A stretch of 64,000 nucleotides of DNA from positions 248,001 through 312,000 of the forward strand of contig NZ_JBBYXL010000004.1 of NCBI RefSeq assembly GCF_039655865.1. Reading direction: 5' to 3'. Position numbers and translations under genes: made by a program. How positions within the stretch are numbered: position 1 is the stretch's first letter; each line of letters begins with the position of its first letter. The DNA is from Prosthecobacter sp. SYSU 5D2. Its GTDB lineage: Bacteria > Verrucomicrobiota > Verrucomicrobiia > Verrucomicrobiales > Verrucomicrobiaceae. Shown in pieces: positions 43,409 to 54,375 of this stretch. The notes beneath the pieces are model-generated. The model saw only the letters and a program-made list of their open reading frames with translations, was not told where the DNA came from and searched no databases.

Positions 43409-44293
43409 ATGAACACCCGCCGTCATTTCATCCACACTCTGCTGGGCTCCAGCGTTGCCACAGGCTTCCTGGCGGCTCAGGACACCAAACTGAGCTACAA
43501 AGGGGAGAACATTCAATACGGTCTGGTGACGTACATGTGGGGCGCAGACTGGGATCTGCCGACGCTGATCGCCAACTGCACGGAGGCGGATGTGCTGGGC
43601 GTAGAACTTCGCATCGAGCACGCCCACAAAGTGGAGCCGGTGCTGACTGCCGGCCAGCGTCAGCAAGTACGCGCCCAGTTTGAGGACTCCAAAGTCAAGG
43701 TGCTGGGCATGGGCACAAACGCCATGTTTCACAGCCCCGATGCGGCGGAACTGAAGAAGCAGATCGAAAACGCCAAGGCCTACATCAAGCTGAGCCACGA
43801 CATCGGCGGCAGCGGCGTAAAGGTGAAGCCGGACAAGCTGCCCAAGGAAGTGGCCAAGGAGAAGACGCTGGAACAGATCGGCAAAGCGCTGGCTGAACTG
43901 GGCGACTACGCGCTGGGGTTTGGCCAGGAGATCCGGCTGGAAGTGCATGGCGAGGTCACCGACCTGGGCGATGTGAAGACTGTGATGGAAGTGGCGGACC
44001 GGGACAATGTGCGCGTGTGCTGGAACTCCAATCCCCGCGATCTGGAGGGAGAAGGCATCGAGGCCAACTTCGCCAAAGTACAGCCTTTCCTGGGACAGAC
44101 CCTGCATGTCCGCGAGCTCAATGATGCCAAATACCCTTTTGAAAAGCTGGTCAGCCTGCTGGTGAACGCCGACTACGAAGGCTGGATGTTGATTGAGGCC
44201 ACCACGAAACCCGCCGACCGCGTGGCCGCCCTGGCTGAGCAAAAAAGGCTGTTCACAAGCCTTGTTACCGCGGCAAGAAAGACGGCGGCATAA
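43409..44293 (+). CDS. Tat-exported sugar phosphate isomerase/epimerase
   Basis: A 294-residue TIM-barrel protein with a twin-arginine-type signal (MNTRRHFIHTLLGSSVATGF), so it probably acts outside the cytoplasm. Barrel segments: NIQYGLVTYMWGADWDLPTL, ADVLGVELRIEHAHKVEP, VKVLGMGTNAMFHSPDAAE, GSGVKVKPDKLPKEVAKEK, IRLEVHGEVTDLGDVKTV and EGWMLIEATTKP. The metal-site Glu and His are visible in LEVHGE. Substrate is unknown. It follows the SPFH gene. Confidence 0.88.
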   Translation: MNTRRHFIHTLLGSSVATGFLAAQDTKLSYKGENIQYGLVTYMWGADWDLPTLIANCTEADVLGVELRIEHAHKVEPVLTAGQRQQVRAQFEDSKVKVLGMGTNAMFHSPDAAELKKQIENAKAYIKLSHDIGGSGVKVKPDKLPKEVAKEKTLEQIGKALAELGDYALGFGQEIRLEVHGEVTDLGDVKTVMEVADRDNVRVCWNSNPRDLEGEGIEANFAKVQPFLGQTLHVRELNDAKYPFEKLVSLLVNADYEGWMLIEATTKPADRVAALAEQKRLFTSLVTAARKTAA

Positions 44294-44419
44294 AGCAGCC
44301 GGTTCATGGCATGAAGGGAGGCCGGGACAATTATTTGAAATAGGCGCGCCCGTAGCGGCTTACTCTTGGACCAGGCTTGCCCAACTGCTTTGCTAAGCAG
44401 GTCAGCATCCGCTGCTACC

Positions 44420-46051
44420 ATGAAATCCGCCCCCCTTTTTCTTTTGCTCTCCCTGGCCTCTTTGCTTCAAGCGGAGGTTCCCAAACTGGACACTCTTTTC
44501 CCGGCGGGAGGACAGATTGGCTCCACTTTTACCCTCACCGCAGGCGGCAAGCTGGATGAAAAAGTGAAGCTGTGGACCGAGGCTGAGGGCGTTCATTTTG
44601 TGCCTACGGGCAAAAAAGGCGTCTGGCAGGCCACGGTGACGGCCCAGGCGCAGCCGGGCATTCATCTGGTGTATGCCTGCAATGAGGAAGGTGCTTCTGA
44701 GCCACGGCGCTTCAGCGTTGGCAAATATCCGGAAATGGAAGAAGCGGAGCCTAACAATGAGGTTGGCAAAGCACAGATGATTTCCAAACTGCCCGTCTGC
44801 ATCAATGCAAAACTTGGCGAGCGCGGAGATGTGGACGGATACAGCGTGAAGCTGAAGGCAGGACAGACGCTAGTGGCACTGGTGGAGGCGTATGCGCTGG
44901 GCTCACCCCTGGATATGCTAGCGCACATCGTGGACCCGCAGGGAATACGGGTCAGGACATTCAGCGACGGGCGCAACCTGGACCCCTTCATTGCCTATAC
45001 GGCCGAAAAGGACGGGCTTTACACCGTACAACTTGCGGGCTTCATCCATCCACCGGCTGCGGATATCAAATTCAACGGCGGCAGCAGCTCCATCTACCGC
45101 CTGCACCTGAGCACGGGGCCGGTGGTCACGCAGGTTTATCCCGCTACGATTGCCCAGAAAGGCAAATCAGAGGTGGGTCTCATCGGATACAATTTGGATC
45201 CTAAAAAACTACGCTTGCCTCTGGATGAAACCGCGTTGCTCCACCGCGGTGGCGATGTCCTGGTGAATCCGCCGGACTGCATTCAGCCGGTTCAAGTCAT
45301 CCTGACGGAGAAAGCGGCCACGCTTGAAAAGGAGCCTAACAACAAGGTGGAAGAGGCCACTCCGATACCGGCAGGTGCGGGCGCGGTGGGAGGGCTGATC
45401 AGCGACCGCACGGATGTGGATCGCTTTGTCCTGACGATGAAGAAGGGTGAGAAGATGCAAGCCAGGGTGAAGTCCAAAGCCCTGGGCCTGCCGTTGGATG
45501 CGACCCTGCGGGTGGAAGGACCGGATGGCAAGGTAGTCGCCACCGGCATTGACCAGGGCACTGACCCTGACCCGAATGTGAGCTGGACGACAGCGGCAGA
45601 GGGGGCTTATCAGCTCATCGTGGAGGACCAGTTTCACCGGGGCGGGCCAGAGCATTATTATGTGCTGGAGACCGGGCTTCCTGCGCCGACCTATGCGGTG
45701 ACGCTGCCGGAGAGAAAACCGGTGGTCATCGAGCGCGGCAAGAGCCTGAGTGTGAAGATCAACATCAAGCTGCTGAACGGATACAAGGAGCCGCTCATCG
45801 CCCGTGTTTCAGGCTTGCCCGCAGGCGTTCATGCGGCGGATGTCACGGTGCCCGAAAAAGGCGGCGACGTAGAGCTGAAGCTGGCGGCCGCCAGCAATGC
45901 ACCACCGGCTACCGTGCCAATCACCTTTCAGGTCTGGACAACGAAGGAACCAGCCAGCCAGATCACGGCGGACTATCCGCTGCGCAGCGAGGACGTGCGC
46001 GGGACCACGCTACGCGACCGGGCATCGTGGTTCTGGCTGACCGTCCGTTGA
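44420..46051 (+). CDS. Exported protein with pre-peptidase C-terminal (PPC) domains
   Basis: A 543-residue exported protein with signal peptide MKSAPLFLLLSLASLLQAE. An Ig-like first domain (LFPAGGQIGSTFTLTAGGKL) precedes two PPC-type beta-sandwich repeats, each opening with an EPNN motif: EEAEPNNEVGKAQMISKLPV (about 105) and LEKEPNNKVEEATPIPAGAG (about 310), each with a dVDxyxVxLKAGQ-like strand. The order is common in Planctomycetes and Verrucomicrobia proteins encoded near DUF1501/cytochrome genes. It has no enzymatic motif and is probably a binding protein. Confidence 0.85.
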   Translation: MKSAPLFLLLSLASLLQAEVPKLDTLFPAGGQIGSTFTLTAGGKLDEKVKLWTEAEGVHFVPTGKKGVWQATVTAQAQPGIHLVYACNEEGASEPRRFSVGKYPEMEEAEPNNEVGKAQMISKLPVCINAKLGERGDVDGYSVKLKAGQTLVALVEAYALGSPLDMLAHIVDPQGIRVRTFSDGRNLDPFIAYTAEKDGLYTVQLAGFIHPPAADIKFNGGSSSIYRLHLSTGPVVTQVYPATIAQKGKSEVGLIGYNLDPKKLRLPLDETALLHRGGDVLVNPPDCIQPVQVILTEKAATLEKEPNNKVEEATPIPAGAGAVGGLISDRTDVDRFVLTMKKGEKMQARVKSKALGLPLDATLRVEGPDGKVVATGIDQGTDPDPNVSWTTAAEGAYQLIVEDQFHRGGPEHYYVLETGLPAPTYAVTLPERKPVVIERGKSLSVKINIKLLNGYKEPLIARVSGLPAGVHAADVTVPEKGGDVELKLAAASNAPPATVPITFQVWTTKEPASQITADYPLRSEDVRGTTLRDRASWFWLTVR

Positions 46052-46140
46052 TACAACGGGCGAATCCGGCATCGCAGCGCCGCTTTTCAAACGTTTCTCT
46101 TTCCACAGCCCTGCCGGTCTTCTAACCTGAACACTGCCCC

Positions 46141-46824
46141 ATGTCCCTGATTTCCCTTTCCCACATTTCCAAATCCTACAATGAACCTGGCAGTGGCAAC
46201 GTGGTGCCAGTGCTGAGGGATGTCTCCCTGACCATTGAGGCCGGTGAATCCGTGGCCATCGTCGGCCCTTCTGGCTGTGGCAAGAGCACGCTGCTCAACA
46301 TCCTGGGCACGCTGGATGTGCCGGACCAGGGGGATTATATCTTTGATGGCAGCAGCATTGGCGGCAACACGCCGGAACAGCTGGCGGCACTGCGCAGCGA
46401 AAAGGTGGGTTTCATTTTCCAGCTTCATCACCTCATGCCCCAGTGCACGGTGCTGGAAAATGTGCTGCTGCCCACGCTGGCCCTTAAAGCAAAACCGGAT
46501 GCCGCCAGCCTGCAACAGCGGGCAGAGTCGCTGCTAAAATCCGTGGGACTGCAAGATCGCCTGAACTGGAAACCGGCCCAACTCTCCGGTGGTGAGCGAC
46601 AGCGCGTGGCCGTAGTGCGAGCGCTGATCAACCAACCCAAAGTCATCCTGGCCGATGAACCCACCGGTGCCCTGGATGAAAAGAATGCTGAATCCCTCAC
46701 CTCTCTCCTTTTAGAGCTCCAGCAAACCACTGGCACCACCCTTGTGATGGTGACCCATCATCCCGCCCAGGCGGCACGCATGGGCCGGACCCTGAAGCTG
46801 CATGAGGGCATGCTGGTCGGATAG
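46141..46824 (+). CDS. ABC transporter ATP-binding protein (LolD-like)
   Basis: A 227-residue ABC ATPase of the LolD/MacB type. Motifs: IVGPSGCGKSTLLNILGTLD (Walker A), FIFQLHHLMPQCTVLENVLL (Q-loop with LolD-like spacing), LSGGERQRVAVVRALINQPK (signature) and VILADEPTGALDEKNAESL (Walker B). Such ATPases drive lipoprotein release or permease export. No membrane component lies next to it; the neighbours are a PPC protein and a VOC protein, so its permease must be encoded elsewhere. Confidence 0.92.
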   Translation: MSLISLSHISKSYNEPGSGNVVPVLRDVSLTIEAGESVAIVGPSGCGKSTLLNILGTLDVPDQGDYIFDGSSIGGNTPEQLAALRSEKVGFIFQLHHLMPQCTVLENVLLPTLALKAKPDAASLQQRAESLLKSVGLQDRLNWKPAQLSGGERQRVAVVRALINQPKVILADEPTGALDEKNAESLTSLLLELQQTTGTTLVMVTHHPAQAARMGRTLKLHEGMLVG

Positions 46825-46865
46825 GAAGAGGTGCCGTTTACAGTTTTCTGTGTGCAGTTTTCAGG

Positions 46866-46960
46866 GATCAGAAGTTCGGAGTTCCGCATTCATGCGGCTC
46901 TGGCAAGAACTTCGAACCTCCCAGCATCCCGAATTCATGCGGTACTCCAAACTTCTGATC
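46866..46960. repeat. Inverted-repeat intergenic element between the ABC and VOC genes
   Basis: The left arm 46866-46889 (GATCAGAAGTTCGGAGTTCC, then GCAT) and the right arm 46937-46960 are inverted copies with 22 of 24 positions matching. The spacer holds further short copies, including ATTCATGCGG twice as a direct repeat and AAGAACTTCGAAC. The region upstream carries CAGTTTTC-like words. It is non-coding. Confidence 0.7.
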
Positions 46961-47030
46961 AAGCTTAACAAGTTCGATTGATTATTCGAATATGGCATTG
47001 CTGATCGATTCATTGAGTGAAGAATCTGCA

Positions 47031-47393
47031 ATGCCTCGCTTAAATCTGGTAGTGATACGTGCCCGCAATGCGGCCCGCCTGGCGGAATTCTATACTGTCC
47101 TTGGACTCAGTTTTGCACTCCATCGGCATGGAACAGGTCCTGAGCACTTCTCCGCCGAGAATGAGAGCGGCGTGTTCGAGATCTATCCAGTGAAGGGAGA
47201 TGAGGAGCCCACTAGAAACTTGCGTCTGGGCTTTGAGGTGAAGGGTGTCAAAGCCACGGTTTCTGATCTCGTGAAAGCGGGGGCAAAAATGGTCCAGTCG
47301 CCGATGGATTCCCCTTGGGGTCTAAGGGCTGTGATCCAGGATCTAGAAGGCCACAAGGTGGAGATCACCGAGGCACGCGATCCATTGACTTGA
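47031..47393 (+). CDS. VOC-superfamily (glyoxalase-like) protein
   Basis: About 120 residues starting MPRLNLVVIRARNAARLAEF, with a beta-alpha-beta-beta-beta module: YTVLGLSFALHRHGTGPEHF, SGVFEIYPVKGDEEPTRNLR and WGLRAVIQDLEGHKVEITEA. The metal ligand His/Glu positions of glyoxalase I cannot all be assigned. An ATG at 46992 would add 13 residues. It converges on the atp operon. Confidence 0.85.
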   Translation: MPRLNLVVIRARNAARLAEFYTVLGLSFALHRHGTGPEHFSAENESGVFEIYPVKGDEEPTRNLRLGFEVKGVKATVSDLVKAGAKMVQSPMDSPWGLRAVIQDLEGHKVEITEARDPLT

Positions 47394-47433
47394 TCAATGG
47401 AGGTTTGTGTAAATGTACCGCGCCAGATTTCGA

Positions 47434-47850
47434 TCAGATGGTCTTGCGCTTGCGCTTCAGATGAAGCTGGGCAGTGCTGCGCTGAATCATGGCCATGACG
47501 GCGGCGACTTCTTCCTGATGCTCGCCTGGCTTGAGATTTTCCAGAGATTTTTTGGCACGCTCCAGGGCCTCCTCGACGGACTTCTCGTCAATTTCATCGG
47601 TATTTACCGCCATGTCGGTGAGGACACGGGTGGTGCTGCCGGTGACTTCAACCAGGCCCTCGCCAACAGCGAGTTCGGTGGTTTTGCCAGCTTTGGTATA
47701 ACGAAGCTCGCCCACCTGGAGAGTGGTCACCAGCGGGGCGTGAGCCGGCAGAACGCCGATCTCACCATCGTAGCCAGGGAGCACGACTGAATCCACTTCA
47801 TCTGAAAAGATGCTGGCTTCAGGAGTGACGATTTCGAGTTTGATGGGCAT
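47434..47850 (-). CDS. atpC: ATP synthase epsilon subunit
   Basis: A 138-residue F1 epsilon subunit. The beta-sandwich part has LEIVTPEASIFSDEVDSVVL, YDGEIGVLPAHAPLVTTLQV and a C-terminal two-helix hairpin region (VEEALERAKKSLENLKPGEH). It is the last gene of the atp operon, 105 bases after atpD; most of that spacer is the palindromic repeat at 47860-47954. The hairpin helices can inhibit ATP hydrolysis in other bacteria. Confidence 0.96.
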   Translation of the reverse strand: MPIKLEIVTPEASIFSDEVDSVVLPGYDGEIGVLPAHAPLVTTLQVGELRYTKAGKTTELAVGEGLVEVTGSTTRVLTDMAVNTDEIDEKSVEEALERAKKSLENLKPGEHQEEVAAVMAMIQRSTAQLHLKRKRKTI

Positions 47851-47859
47851 GGAGGGACG

Positions 47860-47954
47860 AATTTATGATTTACGATTTATGATTTATGATTTGGCACCTG
47901 GCCATTGAATCACGATCAGGAAATCGTAAATCAAGAATCATAAATCATAAATGA
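47860..47954. repeat. Palindromic GATTTAY-word element between atpD and atpC
   Basis: The left arm (47860-47892) is built of the seven-base word GATTTAT/GATTTAC repeated about four times. The right arm (47922-47954) is its inverted copy (AAATCGTAAATCAAGAATCA and so on), with a spacer of about 29 bases. The two arms match at most positions. A transcript would fold into a long stem-loop inside the operon. Confidence 0.75.
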
Positions 47955-47955
47955 C

Positions 47956-49449
<1,494 letters not shown>

Positions 49450-50331
49450 TTACTCAAGAGCCATCTTGGCGGTGGTGATTTCGAGAAGTTCGTTGGTGAT
49501 CGCGGCCTGGCGCAGTTTGTTGTATTCGAGGCTGAGATCTTTGAGCATCTGCTTGGCGTTGTCGGTGGCATTTTTCATGGCCACCATCCGGCTGCTGTGC
49601 TCGGAAGCGCGGGCTTCCAGGACCATCTGGAAGACGGTGCCGTTTACATATTGAGGAAGCACGGTTTCAAAAACTGTGGCTGCATCCGGCTCAAAAGTGT
49701 AGTCCGGGATATTGTCAGGATTGATCTCCTTGGAGGTCTCATCGAAGTTCCGCTTGCCGCCCAGGGTCACAGGATTCACTGGCAGGATCTGCTCAATCGA
49801 AGGCACCTGGGTGACGACGTTGATGAAGTTGTTGAACGCCACAAGCACCCTGGCATATTCGCCGGAAAGGAACTTTTCCTGGAGGAACTTGGCGACACTG
49901 CGGACCTCGGCGAAACGGGCAGGATCCTTGATCGGGAAATCAGCGAGGATGGTCTTGCGGAGGCGGCCCAGCCCCATGGTCGCCTTGCGGCCAATGGTGA
50001 CGTATTCCACCTCTCCTTCAATAGGGGTATTGACCAGCTTTTTAATCAGGTTGGTATTCAATGCACCGCACAGTCCTTTGTCTGTCGCAATCACCAATAC
50101 CAGCGTCTTGCTGCCGCCGCCTTCCGTGAAGTAAGGGTGGGAACCTTCTTCAGCGCTCGTTTTGAGGCTGACCAGGATCTTGTTCATCAGCTCCGCATAG
50201 GCGCGGCCGTTGGCGGCCTGATCCTGGGCTTTCTTCATCTTCGCAGCCGCGACGAGCTGCATGGCCTTGGTGATCTGGGCCGTGTTTTTGACCGATTTGA
50301 TTCGGCGGCGGATGTCGCGGGTGGAAGGCAT
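49450..50331 (-). CDS. atpG: ATP synthase gamma subunit
   Basis: A 293-residue central-stalk subunit. The N-terminal helix is PSTRDIRRRIKSVKNTAQIT and the C-terminal helix EYNKLRQAAITNELLEITTA, with LVIATDKGLCGALNTNLIKK in the middle. Order atpA-atpG-atpD is standard. The gene starts 41 bases after atpA. Confidence 0.96.
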   Translation of the reverse strand: MPSTRDIRRRIKSVKNTAQITKAMQLVAAAKMKKAQDQAANGRAYAELMNKILVSLKTSAEEGSHPYFTEGGGSKTLVLVIATDKGLCGALNTNLIKKLVNTPIEGEVEYVTIGRKATMGLGRLRKTILADFPIKDPARFAEVRSVAKFLQEKFLSGEYARVLVAFNNFINVVTQVPSIEQILPVNPVTLGGKRNFDETSKEINPDNIPDYTFEPDAATVFETVLPQYVNGTVFQMVLEARASEHSSRMVAMKNATDNAKQMLKDLSLEYNKLRQAAITNELLEITTAKMALE

Positions 50332-50372
50332 GGGAGAAGAAAGCTAAGAGCGTGTGGCGGGAGCCGGTGAAA

Positions 50373-51902
<1,530 letters not shown>

Positions 51903-51962
51903 GGTAACTGCTGGTTTTGAAAGGGGAAAGGTGGAGGCGGAAAGGATGCCGGGCGGGGACGG

Positions 51963-52358
51963 TTAGGAAAGGGAGGCTTTGAGGGCTTCGAGACGGGCTT
52001 TGACTGAGCCATCCCAGACATCGCTGCCGACCTTGACGCGAATGCCGCCAAGGAGCTCAGGCTTGATGTGATATTCAAGGGCCAGCTCGCGACCATATTT
52101 CTGCGAGAGGCTGGTGTTCAGGCCGGACTGGATGTCTGCGGTGAGAGGCGTGGCGCTTTCCACCACGGCGCGCTGGCTTTCGATCTCGTTGCGCACCTGG
52201 GCGGCAAGGGAATCCAGCAGGCCGTGATAACCGCGAGGCTTGGTGGCGATGATTTTGTCCACGATCATGCGCACGCGGGACTCGTCCAGCTTACCATTCA
52301 CCATGCAGAGGCGAAAAAGCTGGCGGGATGTGCGGCGGACTTCCTTGCTGATTTTCAT
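51963..52358 (-). CDS. atpH: ATP synthase delta subunit (short)
   Basis: A 131-residue F1 delta subunit, about 45 residues shorter than the usual 175-180. The N-terminal helical part (SKEVRRTSRQLFRLCMVNGK) is reduced. The C-terminal domain is recognisable: VESATPLTADIQSGLNTSLS and LEYHIKPELLGGIRVKVGSD, then VWDGSVKARLEALKASL, the block that binds the b subunit. It lies between atpF and atpA as usual. Confidence 0.93.
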   Translation of the reverse strand: MKISKEVRRTSRQLFRLCMVNGKLDESRVRMIVDKIIATKPRGYHGLLDSLAAQVRNEIESQRAVVESATPLTADIQSGLNTSLSQKYGRELALEYHIKPELLGGIRVKVGSDVWDGSVKARLEALKASLS

Positions 52359-52382
52359 GATCGTGGTGGCGAGGAAAAGGGA

Positions 52383-52904
52383 TTACCGGCTGACCTGGGC
52401 GGAGGTTTCTTGATTGATGCGGGCCTGGTCGTCGGTGTTGAGGACCTTGCCAGTGACGCGGGTGGTCGCATCCGTAACCATGCGGCCGAATTCGGCTTTC
52501 AGCTGGGCCATGACCTGCTCGTGCTCCATCTTGGCGGCCTCACGGGCTTTGACGAGGATCTGGCCGGCTTCCTGGATGGCTTCCTGCTGGCGTTTTTCAG
52601 CGAGGGACTTGGCGCTGTCACCAGCTTCTTTGACCATGCGGTTGGCGTCGTCGTTGGCTTTGTCAACAATGGCCTGGGCATTCTTCTCAGCCTCAGCGAG
52701 GTCGCGGGCGATTTTTTCAAGCTTGGACTCACCGTCAGCGATGCGCATGCGGCGCTGCTCCAGCATGCCCATGATGGGACCAAAAGCCTTGGTCTTGAGC
52801 ACATAAAACACGACAAGGAAAATGATGACCTGCGCGATCAATTTTGGCAGTTCGAGGCCAAACTGGTCTGCAATGTCGGAGGCTGCAAGGAAGGTCGTGG
52901 TCAT
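52383..52904 (-). CDS. atpF: ATP synthase b subunit
   Basis: A 173-residue subunit with an N-terminal membrane helix (LPKLIAQVIIFLVVFYVLKT) and a long charged coiled coil (EKIARDLAEAEKNAQAIVDK, AKSLAEKRQQEAIQEAGQIL). Length is normal. It forms the peripheral stalk with delta. Confidence 0.96.
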   Translation of the reverse strand: MTTTFLAASDIADQFGLELPKLIAQVIIFLVVFYVLKTKAFGPIMGMLEQRRMRIADGESKLEKIARDLAEAEKNAQAIVDKANDDANRMVKEAGDSAKSLAEKRQQEAIQEAGQILVKAREAAKMEHEQVMAQLKAEFGRMVTDATTRVTGKVLNTDDQARINQETSAQVSR

Positions 52905-52973
52905 GACAAGATCAAATAAATAAGCGGGGGTGGAGATGGCGACCTTATGCAGACCGCCATCTCCGGGGGAGGA

Positions 52974-53237
52974 TTAACGGCCCTGGAACGCGATGATCAG
53001 AGCGTAAATGGCGACGGCTTCTGCCAGCGCCATGCCGATGATTGCCAGAGTCTGGATGCTGCCAGCAGCGCCAGGGTTACGACCGACAGCTTCCACTGCC
53101 TTGCCACCGATCAGACCGATGCCGATAGCGGCACCAGCACCAGCGAGACCCAGGGTAAGGGAACCGGAGATACCCTGTGCAGCAGCGGCAGCAGCAGGAG
53201 CAGCCTCGGCTGCCATAGACATGATTTCCATCATCAT
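52974..53237 (-). CDS. atpE: ATP synthase c subunit
   Basis: An 87-residue proteolipid. After an Ala-rich N-terminal stretch (MMMEIMSMAAEAAPAAAAAA) come two helices: LGLAGAGAAIGIGLIGGKAV and TLAIIGMALAEAVAIYALII, separated by the polar loop GRNPGAA. The ion-binding carboxylate is Glu73. The Gln and Ser/Thr partners of sodium-type rings are replaced (Ile and Ala), so proton coupling is expected. Starting at 53285 would add an unlikely 16 residues. Confidence 0.95.
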   Translation of the reverse strand: MMMEIMSMAAEAAPAAAAAAQGISGSLTLGLAGAGAAIGIGLIGGKAVEAVGRNPGAAGSIQTLAIIGMALAEAVAIYALIIAFQGR

Positions 53238-53315
53238 AGTGTTATTCTTCTTTCTGTATTTGGTTGTTCTGGCCGCCGCCCACACTCATAGGCATGGTCC
53301 CGACGGTCAAAGTTT

Positions 53316-54221
53316 TCAATGGTGATCGTGACCATGCTCTTCACCATGATGCTCGTCATGCGTGGTGGAAAGCTGGATATAAACGGCGCAAAGGAGGGTG
53401 AAAACAGCAGCCTGCAGCAGGCCAACGAGCAACTCCATGAAGTAAAAGGGAATCGGAGCAATGGTGGCGATGATGAATTTTCCAACGGCACCCAAACCAA
53501 ACATGTCACCCAAGGTCATCATGGTATGAAGCAGCGTTTCACCGGCGTAAATGTTCCCGAAAAGACGCAGGGAAAGAGATCCCGGACGGAACATGATGGA
53601 GACGATTTCAATGGCACCCACCAGGAGGAAGACAAGGGCAATGAAGATTCCCATGATGCCCGTGGCACCACCCTTGGCACCGAACGTGTGCTTGATGAAA
53701 CCCCAGACGCCAAGCTCACGAATGGTGAGATAGAACCAGACAAGCATGAAGCAGAGGGCCATGCCCAAGGTCATGTTCAAATCCGCCGTAGCAGGGCGCA
53801 GAAGCGGCTCGGTAATGTGCGTCATGGAAAGCACACCATATCCATGACCCCAACCAATGGTACCTACACCCGGAAGCAGACCGAAGTAGTTGGAGACCAG
53901 AATGAAGATGAACAGAGTGGCCAGCAGAGGAAAGGCGCGAGGAGCCTGCTTGGGACCAACGATGGCCTCCACCTGATTATAGACCGCCTCAATGATGGAC
54001 TCGAAAAAGTTCTGCCACGGATGTGGAATAAGCGTCATTTTAGACGTGGCCTTGTTGGCCATCCAGATGATGACACCCGTAACGATGGCAGCGACAAGGC
54101 AAGAATTGGTGACGAAAGCCCAGAAGCTTTCACGTTCTCCCCCGCCAAGCAATGACACGGCCTTGCGGCTCACTTCAGCGAGCAGAAGGGCGGATGAGGG
54201 AAAGGTAAAACTTACGTCCAT
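53316..54221 (-). CDS. atpB: ATP synthase a subunit
   Basis: A 301-residue proton-channel subunit starting MDVSFTFPSSALLLAEVSRK. Helices include SFWAFVTNSCLVAAIVTGVI and FPLLATLFIFILVSNYFGLL. The functional Arg lies in the block FRPGSLSLRLFGNIYAGETL. It is the first gene of the operon. No atpI/atpZ gene lies upstream. The ATG at 54221 is preferred over 54278. Confidence 0.96.
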   Translation of the reverse strand: MDVSFTFPSSALLLAEVSRKAVSLLGGGERESFWAFVTNSCLVAAIVTGVIIWMANKATSKMTLIPHPWQNFFESIIEAVYNQVEAIVGPKQAPRAFPLLATLFIFILVSNYFGLLPGVGTIGWGHGYGVLSMTHITEPLLRPATADLNMTLGMALCFMLVWFYLTIRELGVWGFIKHTFGAKGGATGIMGIFIALVFLLVGAIEIVSIMFRPGSLSLRLFGNIYAGETLLHTMMTLGDMFGLGAVGKFIIATIAPIPFYFMELLVGLLQAAVFTLLCAVYIQLSTTHDEHHGEEHGHDHH

Positions 54222-54284
54222 AGCAAATAGCGGGCCGGGTCGGCTAAGAGTGTTTAGCAGCGGGCCAGATAGAGGCAAGACTTA

Positions 54285-54304
54285 TTTGTGAAATTTTTCA
54301 CAAA
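54285..54304 (-). promoter_or_regulatory. CRP/FNR-family-type palindrome upstream of atpB
   Basis: TTTGTGAAATTTTTCACAAA is a 20-base perfect palindrome whose core is TGTGA-N6-TCACA, the exact half-sites and spacing of CRP consensus sites. It lies 64 bases upstream of the atpB start. On the minus strand TTCACA-N15-TATCTG could be a promoter just downstream. Which regulator binds is not shown; no crp-like gene is in the window. Confidence 0.65.
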
Positions 54305-54348
54305 GTCATCCGTGCCCTTATTTTAAAGGGTTCCGACGACTTTTCAGG

Positions 54349-54370
54349 TTTTCGGGACCGCCGTCCGAAA
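54349..54370 (-). terminator. Hairpin after the short-chain dehydrogenase gene
   Basis: TTTCGGGAC pairs with GTCCGAAA with one bulged base and a short loop, just after the dehydrogenase stop on the minus strand. No strong T-run follows. It may separate that gene from the atp operon. Confidence 0.4.
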
Positions 54371-54375
54371 TGACT

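Noticed and set aside
52974-53237. Sodium-coupled ATP synthase c ring
   Set aside because: The Gln and Ser/Thr ligands of sodium-type c subunits are replaced; only the Glu remains, which fits proton coupling.
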